64,000 nucleotides of DNA, from contig NZ_POWX01000002.1 of NCBI RefSeq assembly GCF_003044445.1, positions 1 to 64,000 of the forward strand, in the 5' to 3' direction. The stretch is from Neisseria mucosa. GTDB taxonomy: Bacteria; Pseudomonadota; Gammaproteobacteria; Burkholderiales; Neisseriaceae. The notes beneath the pieces are model-generated. The model made no database searches and was not told the DNA's origin. It saw only the letters and a list, made by a program, of their open reading frames with translations. Numbering within the stretch: position 1 is the stretch's first letter; each line of letters starts with the position of its first letter. The position numbers and the translations under genes were made by a program. Below, piece after piece: positions 15,846-24,074 of the stretch.

Positions 15846-17522
15846 TCAGAACAAGCCGTGAATCACGCCGTCTGCGTCCACGTCGATTTTTTCGGCGGCG
15901 GGGACTTTGGGCAGGCCGGGCATTTTCATCATGTTGCCGCACAGGGAGACGATGAAGCCTGCGCCGGCGGAGACGGTGATGCCGCGCACGGTGATGCGGA
16001 AGCCTTCGGGGCAGCCCAAGAGTTTGGCGTTGTCGCTGAGGGAATATTGAGTTTTCGCCATGCAGACGGGCATTTTGTCCAAGCCCAGTTTTTCCAGCGA
16101 GGCGATTTCGGCGGCGGCTTCCGCGCTGAAATCGACGTCTTCTGCGCCGTACACTTTTTGGGCGATGGCGCGGATTTTTTCTTTGATGCTCAACTCGACA
16201 TCGTAGGCGAAGCGGAAGTTATTGGGTTGGTTGTCGATGGCGTTGACGACTTTGCGTGCCAAATCTGCGCCGCCCGCGCCGCCTTTGCCCCACACTTCGG
16301 TCAGGGAAACTTCGACGCCGTGTTCGGCGCAGGCTTTTTCAATCATTGCCAACTCGGCATCGGAGTCGGACACGAAGCGGTTGATGGCGACGACGACGGG
16401 CAGGCCGAATACGTTTTTCAGGTTGGAAATGTGTTTCAGCAGGTTGGGCAGACCTTTTGCCAGGGCTTCGAGGTTTTCTTCGCCGAGGTTGGCACGTTCT
16501 ACGCCGCCGTTGTATTTCAAGGCGCGGACGGTGGCGACGACGACGGCTGCGTCGGGTTTCAAACCGGCAAGGCGGCATTTGATGTCGCAGAATTTTTCCG
16601 CACCCAAATCCGCGCCGAAGCCTGCTTCGGTTACGGCGTAGTCGGCAAGGTGTTTCGCCAGACGGGTGGCGGTAACGGAGTTGCAGCCGTGGGCGATGTT
16701 GGCGAACGGGCCGCCGTGTACGAAGGCGGGCGTGCCTTCGATGGTTTGTACCAAATTGGGCTTGATGGCGTCTTTGAGCAATGCCGCCATCGCGCCGTGT
16801 GCTTTCAAATCTTTGGCGTAAACGGGGTTGCCGTCTTTGGCGTAGGCGACGAGGATGTTGCCCAAACGCTCTTTCAAATCGCTGATGTCTTTGGCGAGAC
16901 AGAATACCGCCATGACTTCGGAGGCGACGGTGATGTCGAAGCCGTCGGGACGAATCACGCCGTCAACGGGTTTGCCCATGCCGTCGATGATGTTGCGCAA
17001 CTGGCGGTCGTTCATATCGACCACGCGCCGCCACAGGACGCGTTTGGGGTCGATGTTCAACTCGTTGCCTTGGTAGATATGGTTGTCGAGCATGGCGGCT
17101 AAAAGGTTGTTCGCCGCGCCGATGGCGTGGAAGTCGCCGGTGAAGTGCAGGTTGATGTCTTCCATCGGCAAAACTTGGGCATAGCCGCCGCCCGCCGCGC
17201 CGCCTTTGACGCCGAACACAGGTCCCAAAGAAGGTTCGCGCAGGGCGATAACGGCGTCTTTGCCGATGTGGCGCAACGCGTCCGCCAAACCGATGGTAAC
17301 GGTGGTTTTGCCTTCGCCTGCCGGAGTCGGGTTGATGGCAGTAACCAAAATCAGACGGCCTTGTTTTTGCGGCAGTTTGAACGCTTCGGCAGGATTGATT
17401 TTGGCTTTGTAATGGCCGTAGGGTTCGATATTGTCAACGTTCAAACCCAGCTTGGCGGCAATTTCGCCAATCGGACGCATGGTGGAGGATTGGGCGATTT
17501 CGGCATCGGTTTTGAAGCTCAT
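15846..17522 (-). CDS. fhs: Formate--tetrahydrofolate ligase
   Basis: A 558-residue cytoplasmic enzyme that makes 10-formyl-THF from formate, ATP and THF, feeding purine and fMet-tRNA synthesis. The P-loop TPAGEGKTTVTIGLADAL lies at about residues 66-83. LREPSLGPVFGVKGGAAGGGYAQV and LHFTGDFHAIGAANNLLAA are family signatures, as is GFIVSLCGNMMKMPGLPK near the C terminus. Length is normal (about 556). AAAGGAAAA precedes the ATG. Monocistronic, with a DUS hairpin terminator. Confidence 0.95.
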   Translation of the reverse strand: MSFKTDAEIAQSSTMRPIGEIAAKLGLNVDNIEPYGHYKAKINPAEAFKLPQKQGRLILVTAINPTPAGEGKTTVTIGLADALRHIGKDAVIALREPSLGPVFGVKGGAAGGGYAQVLPMEDINLHFTGDFHAIGAANNLLAAMLDNHIYQGNELNIDPKRVLWRRVVDMNDRQLRNIIDGMGKPVDGVIRPDGFDITVASEVMAVFCLAKDISDLKERLGNILVAYAKDGNPVYAKDLKAHGAMAALLKDAIKPNLVQTIEGTPAFVHGGPFANIAHGCNSVTATRLAKHLADYAVTEAGFGADLGAEKFCDIKCRLAGLKPDAAVVVATVRALKYNGGVERANLGEENLEALAKGLPNLLKHISNLKNVFGLPVVVAINRFVSDSDAELAMIEKACAEHGVEVSLTEVWGKGGAGGADLARKVVNAIDNQPNNFRFAYDVELSIKEKIRAIAQKVYGAEDVDFSAEAAAEIASLEKLGLDKMPVCMAKTQYSLSDNAKLLGCPEGFRITVRGITVSAGAGFIVSLCGNMMKMPGLPKVPAAEKIDVDADGVIHGLF

Positions 17523-17703
17523 GATTTTCCTTTACTGAATGGAGAAAAAGAGGAGGGTCGTCTGAAAGCCCATCGGAAAGACAAACGCTGATGGATTCAA
17601 AAGAATTTTAGGCATATTATAGCGTTATCTGAGAATGAATCGCAGTGAAAAATTCGATAGTTCAATAAAAATACAGTTCATATTGTTGACAATTCATAAT
17701 CAA

Positions 17704-17717
17704 AGGTCGTCTGAAAA
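17704..17717 (+). promoter_or_regulatory. DUS fused to the rsmJ ribosome-binding region
   Basis: AAAGGTCGTCTGAAAA runs straight into the ATG at 17718. Its AAAGG is the only Shine-Dalgarno-like stretch, at slightly long spacing, so the DUS appears to double as the ribosome site. Confidence 0.5.
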
Positions 17718-18506
17718 ATGTCTGTCCCAAAAGATTTGCACACCCATACCATACCTGCCGTCTATTTCTCCGACGCCGCCACCGAACACGCCCGCCGTTT
17801 GGCGCAGAAATTCGACCTCCCTGCCCTGCCCTGCCCACCCGACAACGGCGAATACCTGCTTGCCGATGCGGAGGGCGTCAGCTTGTGCCGCGCGGGGGAA
17901 AAGGGGCGCGTCCGCGTCGACTTCGGCGGCGGCGCAGCCCAATACCGGCGCACCAAAGGCGGCGGCGAGCTGATTGCCAAAGCGGTCAACCACACAACCA
18001 AACCGACCGTCTGGGACGGCACCGGCGGACTCGGGCGCGACAGTTTCGTCCTCGCCTCGCTCGGTTTGAACGTCCACACTTTCGAGCAGCATCCCGCCGT
18101 TGCCTGCCTGCTTGCCGACGGCCTCGAACGCGCGCTGCAAGAGCCTGAAATTCAAGACATCGCCCGCCGCATGACTTTCCATTATGGCAACGCCGTCGAA
18201 TTGATGCGCGAACTCGCCGCACAATCGCGCCCCGACATTGTCTATCTCGACCCCATGTACCCCGAACGCCAAAAGTCCGCCGCCGTCAAAAAGGAAATGG
18301 CGTATTTCCACAGCGTCGTCGGTGCCGCCCAAGAAGAAGCCGAGCTGCTTGCCACCGCCCGCGCCATCGCCAAAAAACGTGTCGTCGTCAAACGCCCGCG
18401 CCTCGGCGAGTTTCTCAACAGCGAAAAACCCGCCTACCAATACACAGGCAAAAGCACCCGCTTCGATGTGTACTTGCCCGATCATCTGGTTAAAGACGGG
18501 GAATAA
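17718..18506 (+). CDS. rsmJ: 16S rRNA (guanine-1516-N2)-methyltransferase
   Basis: A 262-residue SAM-dependent methyltransferase of the RsmJ (YhiQ) family, which methylates G1516 (E. coli numbering) in helix 45 of 16S rRNA. The N-terminal LCRAGEKGRVRVDFGGGAAQYRRTKG-type segment precedes the SAM site (VWDGTGGLGRDSFVLASLG, about residues 96-114). The catalytic-region motif YLDPMYPER and the C-terminal KRPRLGEFLN are typical. It is a single gene ending in a DUS hairpin, and its start abuts a DUS. Confidence 0.92.
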   Translation: MSVPKDLHTHTIPAVYFSDAATEHARRLAQKFDLPALPCPPDNGEYLLADAEGVSLCRAGEKGRVRVDFGGGAAQYRRTKGGGELIAKAVNHTTKPTVWDGTGGLGRDSFVLASLGLNVHTFEQHPAVACLLADGLERALQEPEIQDIARRMTFHYGNAVELMRELAAQSRPDIVYLDPMYPERQKSAAVKKEMAYFHSVVGAAQEEAELLATARAIAKKRVVVKRPRLGEFLNSEKPAYQYTGKSTRFDVYLPDHLVKDGE

Positions 18507-19051
18507 TTCAAAATGCAAAGGTCGTCTGAAAATCAGTTTTCAGACGACCTTTTACCACCGCAACCATAAATCTCTTACAGCACAAACTGTCGCCATTCAT
18601 TTCCGCATAAGCCAAAAGCCAGAAGGCCAGTCAGTTATTCCCCTCCATAAGAAATTCTCGCCCTTAAATCCCCATTCATATCAAAAGGTCGTCTGAAAAC
18701 GGGCAAAATGGTTTATCGGCATCCCCACCTGAATTTTCAGACGACCTTTTCCCTTCATAAACCAACAAATTAGAATAAACACTCGTTGAAAAAATACGCA
18801 TTCGGACGAATTTTCCGAATTTGCCCGTTTTGTTCAAAAACCGCCTTTTTTCGAGATTTTGCTAGACATTTGTCGGCAAGTTCGGGAAAATAGTCAAATT
18901 CATTTACGGGGTTTCTGCTCCTGCGAATGCCCTTTATGCAACCCAATACCGTCCGGCTTGCGCCGTTGCCGCAGGCCGGTTGTTTTCTGAAATATCCCGC
19001 AACAAACACGGCCGCTTCACAACATTTTGGCCGTATCGTAAAGGAACGAAA
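18507..19051. other. Gap between rsmJ and accB
   Basis: 545 bp without a supported gene. It holds the rsmJ terminator, a second DUS pair with a long loop (18683-18750), and presumably the accB promoter. I could not place a convincing -35/-10 pair. Confidence 0.6.
18517..18553 (+). terminator. DUS-pair terminator after rsmJ
   Basis: AAAGGTCGTCTGAAAA and its inverse with a four-base loop, then four Ts, 11 bases after the stop. Confidence 0.85.
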
Positions 19052-19513
19052 ATGGATTTGCGCAAGTTAAAAAAACTGATTGATTTAGTAGAAGAATCAG
19101 GTATCGCCGAAATCGAAGTTACCGAAGGCGAGGAAAAAGTCCGCATCACCCGCGCCACCGCCGCTCCGGCTCCCGTTTATGCAGCGCCCGCCCATGTAGC
19201 CGCGCCTGCTCCTGCACCCGCCGCCGCTCCTGCTGCCGCAGCAGCCCCCGCTCCCGCAGCGCCTGCCGCCCGCGACCTGTCTAACGCGCAAAAATCGCCT
19301 ATGGTCGGTACGTTCTACCGCGCGCCCGGCCCGAATGCCGCCGCCTTCGTCGAAGTCGGCCAGCAAGTCAAAGCCGGCGATACGCTGTGTATCATCGAAG
19401 CGATGAAGTTGATGAATGAAATCGAAGCCGAGAAATCCGGCACGGTTAAAGAAATTCTGGTGGAAAACGGTACGCCTGTGGAATTTGGCGAGCCGCTCTT
19501 CATCATCGAATAA
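19052..19513 (+). CDS. accB: Acetyl-CoA carboxylase biotin carboxyl carrier protein
   Basis: A 153-residue protein carrying the biotin of acetyl-CoA carboxylase, the first step of fatty acid synthesis. The start MDLRKLKKLIDLVEESG is preceded by AAAGGAACGAAA; the frame extends upstream without support. An alanine/proline-rich linker (about residues 37-72) separates the N-terminal helix region from the biotinyl domain, where IIEAMKLMNEIE holds the biotinylated lysine. accC follows about 300 bases downstream, separated by a DUS hairpin and a broken yqaE-like gene, so accB/accC are clustered but not tightly coupled here. Confidence 0.95.
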   Translation: MDLRKLKKLIDLVEESGIAEIEVTEGEEKVRITRATAAPAPVYAAPAHVAAPAPAPAAAPAAAAAPAPAAPAARDLSNAQKSPMVGTFYRAPGPNAAAFVEVGQQVKAGDTLCIIEAMKLMNEIEAEKSGTVKEILVENGTPVEFGEPLFIIE

Positions 19514-19515
19514 TC

Positions 19516-19559
19516 CGTTTTCAGACGACCTTCCGGATTGCGGAGAGGTCGTCTGAAAT
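19516..19559 (+). terminator. Inverted DUS pair after accB
   Basis: TTTTCAGACGACCTTCCGGA followed by its inverse. Here the arms have the opposite order (T-side first), so the hairpin lacks a T-run and may only attenuate transcription between accB and accC. Confidence 0.5.
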
Positions 19560-19583
19560 GCTTTCCAACTCAGGATTTCCACC

Positions 19584-19774
19584 ATGCGCCTGCTGTTAGC
19601 CACTTCCTGCCCTTCGCCGTATTCTTCACCATCGGCCGTCCGATTGCGGGCATCATCTGTCTGATTCTCCAATTCACCTTAATCGGCTGGATTCCTGCTG
19701 CCATGTGGGCGGTGTACGCGTTGAGCCAATACAAGACCGATGAAAAAATCCGCAATGCGTTGGGCAAAAGGTAA
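19584..19774 (+). pseudogene. YqaE/Pmp3-like small membrane protein, frameshifted
   Basis: The ATG at 19584, preceded by AGGA, begins MRLLLAT, but this frame then goes wrong. One base later a second frame continues FLPFAVFFTIGRPIAG, with a second hydrophobic segment (LILQFTLIGWIPAAMWAVYALS) and ends YKTDEKIRNALGKR at 19774. Joining them with one added base near 19602-19604 gives a coherent protein of about 63 residues with two membrane helices, similar to the Pmp3/YqaE family. A single-base deletion, real or a sequencing error, is the simplest reading. It lies between accB and accC. Confidence 0.65.
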
Positions 19775-19809
19775 CAAGCAGGTCGTCTGAAACCACAGGA
19801 AAGGTCATC

Positions 19810-21171
19810 ATGCTGAAAAAAGTATTAATCGCCAACCGAGGCGAAATCGCGCTGCGCGTCCTGCGAGCCTGCCGTGAAATGGGCATCGCCACCGTCGCCG
19901 TGCATTCCGAAGCCGACAAAGACAGTCTGCACGTCAAACTTGCCGACGAATCCGTGTGCATCGGCCCTGCCGCTTCCGCACAAAGCTATCTCAATATTCC
20001 CGCCATCATCGCCGCCGCAGAAGTTACCGGCGCGGATGCCATCCACCCGGGCTACGGCTTCCTTGCCGAAAACGCCAATTTTGCCGAACAGGTCGAACAA
20101 TCCGGCTTCATCTTCATCGGTCCCAAAGCCGAAACCATCCGCTTGATGGGCGACAAGGTTTCCGCCAAACACGCGATGATTGAAGCGGGCGTGCCTTGCG
20201 TTCCGGGTTCGGACGGCGCCCTGTCCGACGATCCCGCCGAAATCCTCAAAACCGCCGACAAAGTCGGTTATCCCGTGATTATCAAAGCATCGGGCGGTGG
20301 CGGCGGACGCGGTATGCGCGTGGTCGAGAAAAAAGAAGACCTCATCAAATCCGTCGAAATGACCAAAGCCGAAGCAGGTGCGGCGTTCGGCAACCCGATG
20401 GTCTATATGGAACGCTACCTGCAACGCCCGCGCCACGTTGAAATCCAAGTGCTTGCCGACGAACACGGCAACGCCATCTACCTTGCCGAGCGCGATTGCT
20501 CCATGCAGCGCCGCCACCAAAAAGTCATCGAAGAAGCTCCCGCTCCCTTCATCGACGAAAAAGCCCGCGAAAAAATCGGCAAAGCCTGTACCGACGCCTG
20601 CAAACGCATCGGCTACCGTGGCGCAGGTACGTTTGAATTTCTGTATGAAAACGGCGAATTCTTCTTTATCGAAATGAACACCCGCGTCCAAGTCGAGCAC
20701 CCCGTAACCGAGCTGATTACCGGCGTGGACATCGTACAGGAACAAATCCGCATTGCCGGCGGCCTGCCTTTGCAATACAAGCAAAAAGACATCCAAATCG
20801 AAGGCCATGCTTTCGAGTGCCGCATCAATGCCGAAGACCCGTACAACTTTATCCCAAGCCCCGGTCTGATTGAAAGCTGCCACCTGCCCGGCGGCTTCGG
20901 CATCCGCGTGGACAGCCATATTTACCAAGGCTACCGCATCCCGCCGTACTACGACAGCCTGATCGGTAAAGTCTGCGTTGTCGGCAAAACCCGCGAGCAG
21001 GCAATGGCAAAAATGCGCGTCGCCCTCGCCGAGCTTGCCGTAACCGGCATCAAAACCAATACCCCGCTGCACCGCGATTTGTTCAGCGACCCCGGTTTTG
21101 AAAAAGGCGGCGTCAGCATCCACTATCTGGAACACTGGCTGGAAGAGCGCAAAGCCAAACAGGACAAATAA
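19810..21171 (+). CDS. accC: Acetyl-CoA carboxylase, biotin carboxylase subunit
   Basis: A 453-residue ATP-grasp enzyme that carboxylates the biotin on AccB. It begins MLKKVLIANRGEIALRVLRA and contains HPGYGFLAENANFAE, the glycine-rich ATP loop KASGGGGGRGMRVV, and EMNTRVQVEHPVTE with catalytic Glu/Asn/Arg residues. Length is as in E. coli (449). AGGAAAGGTC precedes the ATG, and a single DUS lies about 20 bases further upstream. It is followed by a DUS hairpin and prmA, as is common in Neisseria. Confidence 0.96.
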   Translation: MLKKVLIANRGEIALRVLRACREMGIATVAVHSEADKDSLHVKLADESVCIGPAASAQSYLNIPAIIAAAEVTGADAIHPGYGFLAENANFAEQVEQSGFIFIGPKAETIRLMGDKVSAKHAMIEAGVPCVPGSDGALSDDPAEILKTADKVGYPVIIKASGGGGGRGMRVVEKKEDLIKSVEMTKAEAGAAFGNPMVYMERYLQRPRHVEIQVLADEHGNAIYLAERDCSMQRRHQKVIEEAPAPFIDEKAREKIGKACTDACKRIGYRGAGTFEFLYENGEFFFIEMNTRVQVEHPVTELITGVDIVQEQIRIAGGLPLQYKQKDIQIEGHAFECRINAEDPYNFIPSPGLIESCHLPGGFGIRVDSHIYQGYRIPPYYDSLIGKVCVVGKTREQAMAKMRVALAELAVTGIKTNTPLHRDLFSDPGFEKGGVSIHYLEHWLEERKAKQDK

Positions 21172-21194
21172 AACCGTCCCGCTTGGATAGTCGA

Positions 21195-21236
21195 AGGTCG
21201 TCTGAAAAACCGTATGGCTTTCAGGCGACCTTTTTT
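21195..21236 (+). terminator. DUS-pair terminator after accC
   Basis: AAGGTCGTCTGAAAAACC and an inverse arm with one change (CAGGCGACC), then six Ts. The rest of the 311-bp gap to prmA (21172-21482) shows only a half DUS just before prmA. Confidence 0.8.
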
Positions 21237-21482
21237 CAAAGAGGTTGAAACCTCAGCATTAGGCATACATCAGCGATGCTCAATAGAGCTTAAAATATCA
21301 TTATCCGCCTGTCTGCTGCCGTTTCCGTACAAGACGCAATCCGTGTTCAGGTAGAAAACCGATTCAATTTAAAGCAAACAGCCCGTTGTTACGCCCATAG
21401 TCCAAACATACCGCAAACAACCAAAATCGCGTATTTGCCTACCACTTCCTAATTTCAGACGACCCCACCGAGAAAGCCCACC

Positions 21483-22370
21483 ATGTCCTATCAACAAATC
21501 ACCATCAACGTCAACGACGCCGTCGCCGAACGCCTCGCCGACGCACTGATGGAACACGGCGCACTCTCCGCCGCCATCGAAGACGCCTACGCAGGCACCG
21601 AAAACGAACAAGCCATCTTCGGCGAACCCGGCATGCCGACCGAACAAATCTGGCAGCAAAGCAAAGTCATCGCCCTGTTCGGCGAGCACGACGATGCCGC
21701 AGCCATGATTCAAGCCGCCAGCCAAGAATGCGGACTGAAAGACTTGGCATACACCAGCGAAATCCTCGCCGACCAAGACTGGGTACGCCTGACCCAAGCG
21801 CAGTTCGACCCCATCCAAATTTCCGAACGCCTGTGGATTACCCCCTCTTGGCACGAAGCGCCCAACAGCAACGCCGTCAACCTCCAACTCGACCCCGGTC
21901 TCGCCTTCGGTACCGGCAGCCACCCGACCACACGCCTCTGCCTCAAATGGCTGGACACACAACTCAAAGGCGGCGAAAGCGTCCTCGACTACGGCTGCGG
22001 CTCAGGCATCCTGACCATCGCCGCCCTCAAGCTCGGCGCAGGTTCTGCCGTCGGCGTCGATATTGACGAACAGGCTATCCGCGCCAGCAAGGACAACGCC
22101 GCACAAAACAACGTTGATGCACAGTTCTACCTGCCCGACGGCCTGCCGCAAGGACAATTCGACATCGTCGTCGCCAACATCCTCGCCAACCCCCTGCGCA
22201 TGCTCGGCGAAATGCTCGCCGCCCGCACCAAACAAAGCGGCCGCATCGTGTTGTCCGGTTTGCTGGACGAACAAATCGAAGAACTCAGCGGCATTTACAG
22301 TCAATGGTTCGACATCGAACCTGCCGAAATCGACGAAGGCTGGGCAAGGCTCAGCGGCGTCAAACGCTGA
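21483..22370 (+). CDS. prmA: Ribosomal protein L11 methyltransferase
   Basis: A 295-residue SAM-dependent enzyme that trimethylates ribosomal protein L11. The N-terminal substrate-recognition domain (residues 1-90) is followed by DQDWVRLTQAQFDPIQI, LDPGLAFGTGSHPTTRLCL and the SAM-binding VLDYGCGSGILTIAALKLGA. The catalytic-domain motif VVANILANPL follows. Domain order and length match E. coli PrmA (293). Ends in a DUS hairpin shared with the converging NERD gene. Confidence 0.95.
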   Translation: MSYQQITINVNDAVAERLADALMEHGALSAAIEDAYAGTENEQAIFGEPGMPTEQIWQQSKVIALFGEHDDAAAMIQAASQECGLKDLAYTSEILADQDWVRLTQAQFDPIQISERLWITPSWHEAPNSNAVNLQLDPGLAFGTGSHPTTRLCLKWLDTQLKGGESVLDYGCGSGILTIAALKLGAGSAVGVDIDEQAIRASKDNAAQNNVDAQFYLPDGLPQGQFDIVVANILANPLRMLGEMLAARTKQSGRIVLSGLLDEQIEELSGIYSQWFDIEPAEIDEGWARLSGVKR

Positions 22371-22387
22371 TAGCGATACGTTCAAAC

Positions 22388-22430
22388 AAAAGGTCGTCTG
22401 AAAACCGATTCAGGTTTCAGACGACCTTTT
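22388..22430. terminator. Bidirectional DUS-pair terminator (prmA / NERD gene)
   Basis: AAAAGGTCGTCTGAAAACC and its inverse with a short loop between converging genes. Confidence 0.85.
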
Positions 22431-22491
22431 GTGTTCAACCGATAATTTCAAAAAACTGCTGCATTACCTACAAATTTTTTGGCCTACTTCA

Positions 22492-23115
22492 TTAAGCGTG
22501 TGATCGAGAACCATTTTGACCAAACACGTTATCAAATTCATTGCTCTCTAAAATTTCTTTGATCTCCGCAACCTTGTCGTCATTCAAAACGACTTCACAG
22601 TATTGAGCAATGTATTCATTGAATTCAGCAGATTCAATGACATTATCCGGCATCATGGTTTGAAATTGGCAACTTCCGGCGAATACGACAACCGAATAAA
22701 ACAAGCGCGGGCTTAAATCAAGCTGCCGCACCAATGCTTGAATATAACGTTGGTTCTGTGCCAAAGGATTAGGGAAAAGCATCTTGGTTCTATGGAATTT
22801 CTGCGTCCACATCCCGTCCCCGTTATCCCCCCAAATACGGCCTTGATAATTCGGCGTCGATACGATAAAAATACCGAATCGTGAAACGTAAACATAATCA
22901 ATCTGTTCATGCGTTCCTGAAATACGTATATCAAGATGGCGGAAAACATGATATGAATTTTCATCCAAGTAGCATTGAGCACGCACATTAACGGCAAAAC
23001 GACTGATAAACCGTTTTACTAAATCTTGCTTACTGGCAAGCGCAGCCAAAATCAGTATCAGGCTATATCCCGCCATACCTGATACACCATCCCCAAATAT
23101 GAAATCAAAGTTCAT
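22492..23115 (-). CDS. NERD-domain membrane-anchored protein with altered active site
   Basis: A 207-residue protein. A hydrophobic segment (about residues 13-28) is followed by a nuclease-related domain: HLDIRISGTHEQIDYVYVSRFGIFIV, then GRIWGDNGDGMWTQKF and NPLAQNQRYIQALVRQL, all in the NERD order. Asp73 of the 'ID' motif is present. The usual catalytic E-x-K of the ETKNY motif reads S86-T-P88-NY, so the nuclease chemistry is probably lost. NERD proteins are thought to act on DNA, but their roles are poorly known. No partner gene adjoins: prmA converges on one side and the atp operon's end lies beyond a 523-bp AT-rich gap on the other. Confidence 0.75.
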   Translation of the reverse strand: MNFDFIFGDGVSGMAGYSLILILAALASKQDLVKRFISRFAVNVRAQCYLDENSYHVFRHLDIRISGTHEQIDYVYVSRFGIFIVSTPNYQGRIWGDNGDGMWTQKFHRTKMLFPNPLAQNQRYIQALVRQLDLSPRLFYSVVVFAGSCQFQTMMPDNVIESAEFNEYIAQYCEVVLNDDKVAEIKEILESNEFDNVFGQNGSRSHA

Positions 23116-23638
23116 GACAAATTATCCGCAATATAAAATATTTATTTTTTCGTAATAGGTTACACATCAATTTATGATAATGTATTTTAAAATTATAACC
23201 CAAATGGCACTTTTTACAATAAAAATACCGCTTATGCAAAATAAAAACCTTTTGTCTCTAAAATTTGTTGTTTTTTAATTTCAGATATAATGGCAATCTT
23301 CCCAAATAGCCAAACTTTATTCATTATTAGAATAGGCAAATAGGTGTCCTTAAAAACAAAAAAGTCGTCTTAAATACATTCAGACGACATTAACACCACT
23401 TTTAAATACGATAATCCTTACCAAAAGATTTGCTTTATCCTATAAAAACCGTATTCAGTAAACAACCTTTATCGCTGACTCAGAAAAGCAAAATTATGCG
23501 CAACAAAGGAATCATTTAAAACTTTTCTATAGCATTCGTTACCTAAAGATTCCGTTCTTCTCAAAACCATCCATCATGAAAAAAATAAAAAAATAAAAAG
23601 CACGGTACTCAACCGTGCTTTTTGTAAAGCAAATCTGC
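23116..23638. other. AT-rich gap between the NERD gene and atpC
   Basis: 523 bp, markedly richer in A+T than its surroundings. It contains a degenerate DUS pair near 23363-23389 and the atp operon terminator. No gene is supported. Confidence 0.6.
23596..23623 (-). terminator. Intrinsic terminator of the atp operon
   Basis: AAAAGCACGGT / ACCGTGCTTTT stem with a four-base loop, and a T-run on the minus strand, 16 bases past the atpC stop. Confidence 0.9.
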
Positions 23639-24064
23639 TTATTTGTTTTTGTGCGAACGAAGATAATCCAAGGTTTTGAGTTGGGCAATCGCTGCGGCCA
23701 AAGCCTTGTGCGCTTCAGCCAACGACTTATCGTCTTTAGCTTGAGAAATGCCGGTTTCCGCCGCTTTTTTGGCAGCTTCGGCGCGCTCGCGATCCATCTC
23801 GGAACTGCGTACGGCAACATCCGCCAACACAGTAAGTTGGTTGGGCTGCACTTCCAGCACACCGCCGGAAACGGCAACAAGCACTTCTTCGGCTTCACCG
23901 GGCACGGTCAAACGCAATGCACCGGGACGTACCAAACTCATAATCGGCTCGTGTCGCGGATAAATACCGAGCTCACCTTGAACAGTCGGAACCACTACAA
24001 AACTGGCTTCGCCTGAATAGATGTTCTGCTCGCTACTTACCACTTCAACTCGCATGACGCTCAT
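23639..24064 (-). CDS. atpC: ATP synthase F1 epsilon subunit
   Basis: A 141-residue subunit of the F1 central stalk. The N-terminal beta-sandwich holds VQGELGIYPRHEPIMS and the C-terminal helices (RERAEAAKKAAETG) can extend to inhibit ATP hydrolysis. A perfect AAGGAGGT ribosome site precedes the ATG. It is the last gene of the atp operon, 10 bases after atpD. Confidence 0.95.
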   Translation of the reverse strand: MSVMRVEVVSSEQNIYSGEASFVVVPTVQGELGIYPRHEPIMSLVRPGALRLTVPGEAEEVLVAVSGGVLEVQPNQLTVLADVAVRSSEMDRERAEAAKKAAETGISQAKDDKSLAEAHKALAAAIAQLKTLDYLRSHKNK

Positions 24065-24074
24065 GCCGACCTCC

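Noticed and set aside
15858..17102. A 414-codon plus-strand frame opposite fhs
   Set aside because: Antisense shadow; low-complexity composition and no start signal.
19825..21135. A 436-codon minus-strand frame opposite accC
   Set aside because: Antisense shadow of a highly conserved gene.
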